This document shows positions 62,701 through 64,000 of a stretch of DNA of 64,000 bases, piece after piece. Origin of the DNA: Septoria linicola (lineage: Eukaryota; Ascomycota; Dothideomycetes; Mycosphaerellales; Mycosphaerellaceae); NCBI GenBank assembly GCA_024114885.1, contig CP099424.1, positions 2,418,001 through 2,482,000 of the forward strand. Direction: 5' to 3'. Within the stretch, counting starts at the first letter, position 1; the number at the start of each line of letters is the position of its first letter. The notes under the pieces were generated by a model that was given only the letters and a program-made list of their open reading frames with translations, did no database searches and was not told the DNA's origin. The translations under genes were made by a program, and so were the position numbers.

Positions 62701-63587
62701 TTACGGTCTCTGCCATCGTGCTAGCGCTTGGTATGTCAATAGTTCCTTGGAATACCGCGTGTCGAATATCGTCTTAGCATACTCTTTCCAGTCTCGACAG
62801 TCGGTTCGCTGCTCGAAGAACTATACGTACTCCCAGTACTCAGGATACCAGCCCGAGAACTCCCAGTCCAGAAGTGCCTGAACGTGGCCTTCCTTGACGA
62901 TTAGATTGCGCGATGACAGATCTCCATGGGTGAACACGATTCGGTTGTCGACATTGAATGTGTCAGAGATGGTGCTTCGAATGAGTGATGGCGTTCCTTG
63001 TAAAGAGTCAAGGACGAATTCGTTGAATTCTGCTTCGTTATTGAACGGCCCCCCGGAGTAGTCTGCATATCGGCGGCAATCGCGAGCCGGGCCACCACAA
63101 GCTCCAATGGTGTTTTGATTCGGCGTTGCCTGCCGCATCGTGGTAATGATGTCTCTGACTTGCTCAGCAATGCTTCGTTTCTGGTCGGCCCCCATCAATG
63201 GCCAGGCTTCTTCAAGACACTCGCCATCTACAAAGTCCATCACAATAGTCGCTCCTTGGCCTACAGCACGCACTTCTCGAACTGCTGGAACAGGAAGGTC
63301 TATGGAGTGAGCGAACTGGAGTGCTCTGCCTTCTTCGGCGAGGACCCGTGATCCAGATTTGATGACTTGTCCTTCATTCCGGGCGATCTGGCATACGGAA
63401 GCCTCGCCCACGACAAGAATTCCTGGGCAATCTGGTCAAGCATATGCTTGTAACGAATGTGAGCAACCATACCATGAGGATCTTCTCTGAACGCAGTTCT
63501 TCTTGCTCCTGGGCTTTTGGTCTGATCCGGGATGAAGGATATCCCGCGGAAGGGATCTTCGGAATCAACCTCTGCCACTTCCAGCAT
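62701..63587 (-). CDS. Aminoglycoside-phosphotransferase-like protein with an in-frame TAG
   Basis: APH/choline-kinase-fold protein. Exon 1 (from ATG 63587, MLEVAEVDSEDPFRG) joins over an intron GTATGG...CCCAG to ILVVGEASVCQIARNEGQVI. Then follow DLPVPAVREVRAVG, TIVMDFVDGECLEEAWP, the Brenner-type catalytic loop VFTHGDLSSRNLIV (HGD...N) and the metal-binding LLDWEFSGWYPEYWEYV. At 62821-62823 the frame reads TAG. It continues in phase with FFEQRTDCRDWKEYAKTIF and ELLTYQALARWQRP to a TAA at 62701-62703, which matches the normal C-terminal helix of fungal members. The stop removes about 40 residues but no catalytic ones. The substrate is unknown. These proteins are numerous in fungi and mostly uncharacterised. 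Confidence 0.8.
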
Positions 63588-63933
63588 CCACACGCCTGAT
63601 CGATCTTTCCTGGCGTAAAGCCAATGCCAGAACTCTTGTGGTCATGGTATGCTCGTGAATGTTCACTGTGCCTCATGAATCCTTGCATGCCAAGACGCTC
63701 GGACGCGAAATAAATGTCAAATATCATGACGCGTCTGACCATTGTGCAGCTTCAGCTCCGGAGCTGTCAACCTCGTAAAGCCGCGGCTTTTGCATCGCGG
63801 ACATTTGATTTCATCCTTTCTCATGTAGTGCCACCTATTGTGCATACTGCTTATTGTGCTGCCTAGAAGCACGAGGTACAGTGCTAGCTCAATCGTTCTC
63901 CTGCTCGCATTGCTCGCGTTCTTCTCTTATACC
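63588..63933. other. Intergenic region
   Basis: Shared upstream region of the phosphotransferase (minus) and a partial gene beginning at 63934 (plus). No other feature was recognised. Confidence 0.45.
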
Positions 63934-64000
63934 ATGAGCTTCAGTCCTGCCCGAATAGCTTCATCCACAAAGCAGCTACTACCACGCGCTATCCAGTCGC
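63934..64000 (+). CDS. Start of a gene cut by the window edge
   Basis: ATG at 63934 in good context (ACCATGAG) begins MSFSPARIASSTKQLLPRAI and stays open to the end of the window. The first 20 residues are rich in Ser, Arg and Ala without acidic residues, as in mitochondrial targeting sequences. Only 22 codons are visible, so the product cannot be named. Confidence 0.45.
   Translation, partial: MSFSPARIASSTKQLLPRAIQS

Noticed and set aside
1..64000. CRISPR array, rRNA or bacterial-type operon
   Set aside because: No spaced direct repeats, no rRNA sequence, and genes are spliced and individually spaced as in fungi.

Overview
The window looks like nuclear DNA of a filamentous ascomycete, most likely a dothideomycete (Mycosphaerellales/Capnodiales-like). 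The evidence is many short GT-AG introns of about 45-75 bp, compact intergenic spaces, an NPS10-type adenylating reductase, an F-box-like protein of a kind common in these fungi, and fungal-specific families (UMTA/LaeA-like methyltransferases, Zn2Cys6 regulator, GPI-type aspartic protease). No ribosomal, organellar, CRISPR or convincing tRNA features were seen. Introns were placed by eye from splice sites and family knowledge, so individual boundaries may be off by a few bases.

Layout. 1-6.2 kb: a cytochrome P450 and a methyltransferase, tail to tail with only 3 bp between their stops, then a damaged acyl-CoA-dehydrogenase-family gene. 6.7-11 kb: a conserved possible spindle-pole-body (Cut12-like) protein and Arp2/3 subunit ARPC5, head to head; a 737-bp terminal-inverted-repeat element sits in their shared upstream region. 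11.5-22.5 kb: a secreted GPI-type aspartic protease, a secreted FAD-linked oxidase, an MFS transporter and the large NPS10-like A-T-R-SDR enzyme, which together may form a small metabolite locus. 23.9-26.4 kb: an SRA-YDG domain protein and a small secreted cysteine-containing protein. 27.7-40 kb: mostly conserved housekeeping genes (ARA2-like dehydrogenase, SIP5-like, HSL-type alpha/beta hydrolase, PRMT1/HMT1), plus two poorly resolved hypothetical genes.

41.4-49.6 kb is a degraded stretch: a broken MFS permease, an MFS remnant, the C-terminal half of an amidase and a shattered CorA-type transporter gene. The glucosidase II beta subunit (HDEL-ended) lies inside it, complete except for one C-run frame slip. 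50.5-63.9 kb: an intact MFS transporter, two F-box-like genes (one very short), a short-chain dehydrogenase head to head with a Zn2Cys6 regulator, an IlvD/Edd dehydratase, an APH-type phosphotransferase and the start of another gene.

Two themes stand out. First, a non-autonomous DNA transposon with 42-bp perfect terminal inverted repeats and a 6-bp target duplication (TCACTT). Second, an unusual load of in-frame stops and frame breaks (acyl-CoA dehydrogenase, MFS, SDR, phosphotransferase, glucosidase II beta, CorA). Several breaks fall in C homopolymers and may be assembly errors; others are clear nonsense codons.
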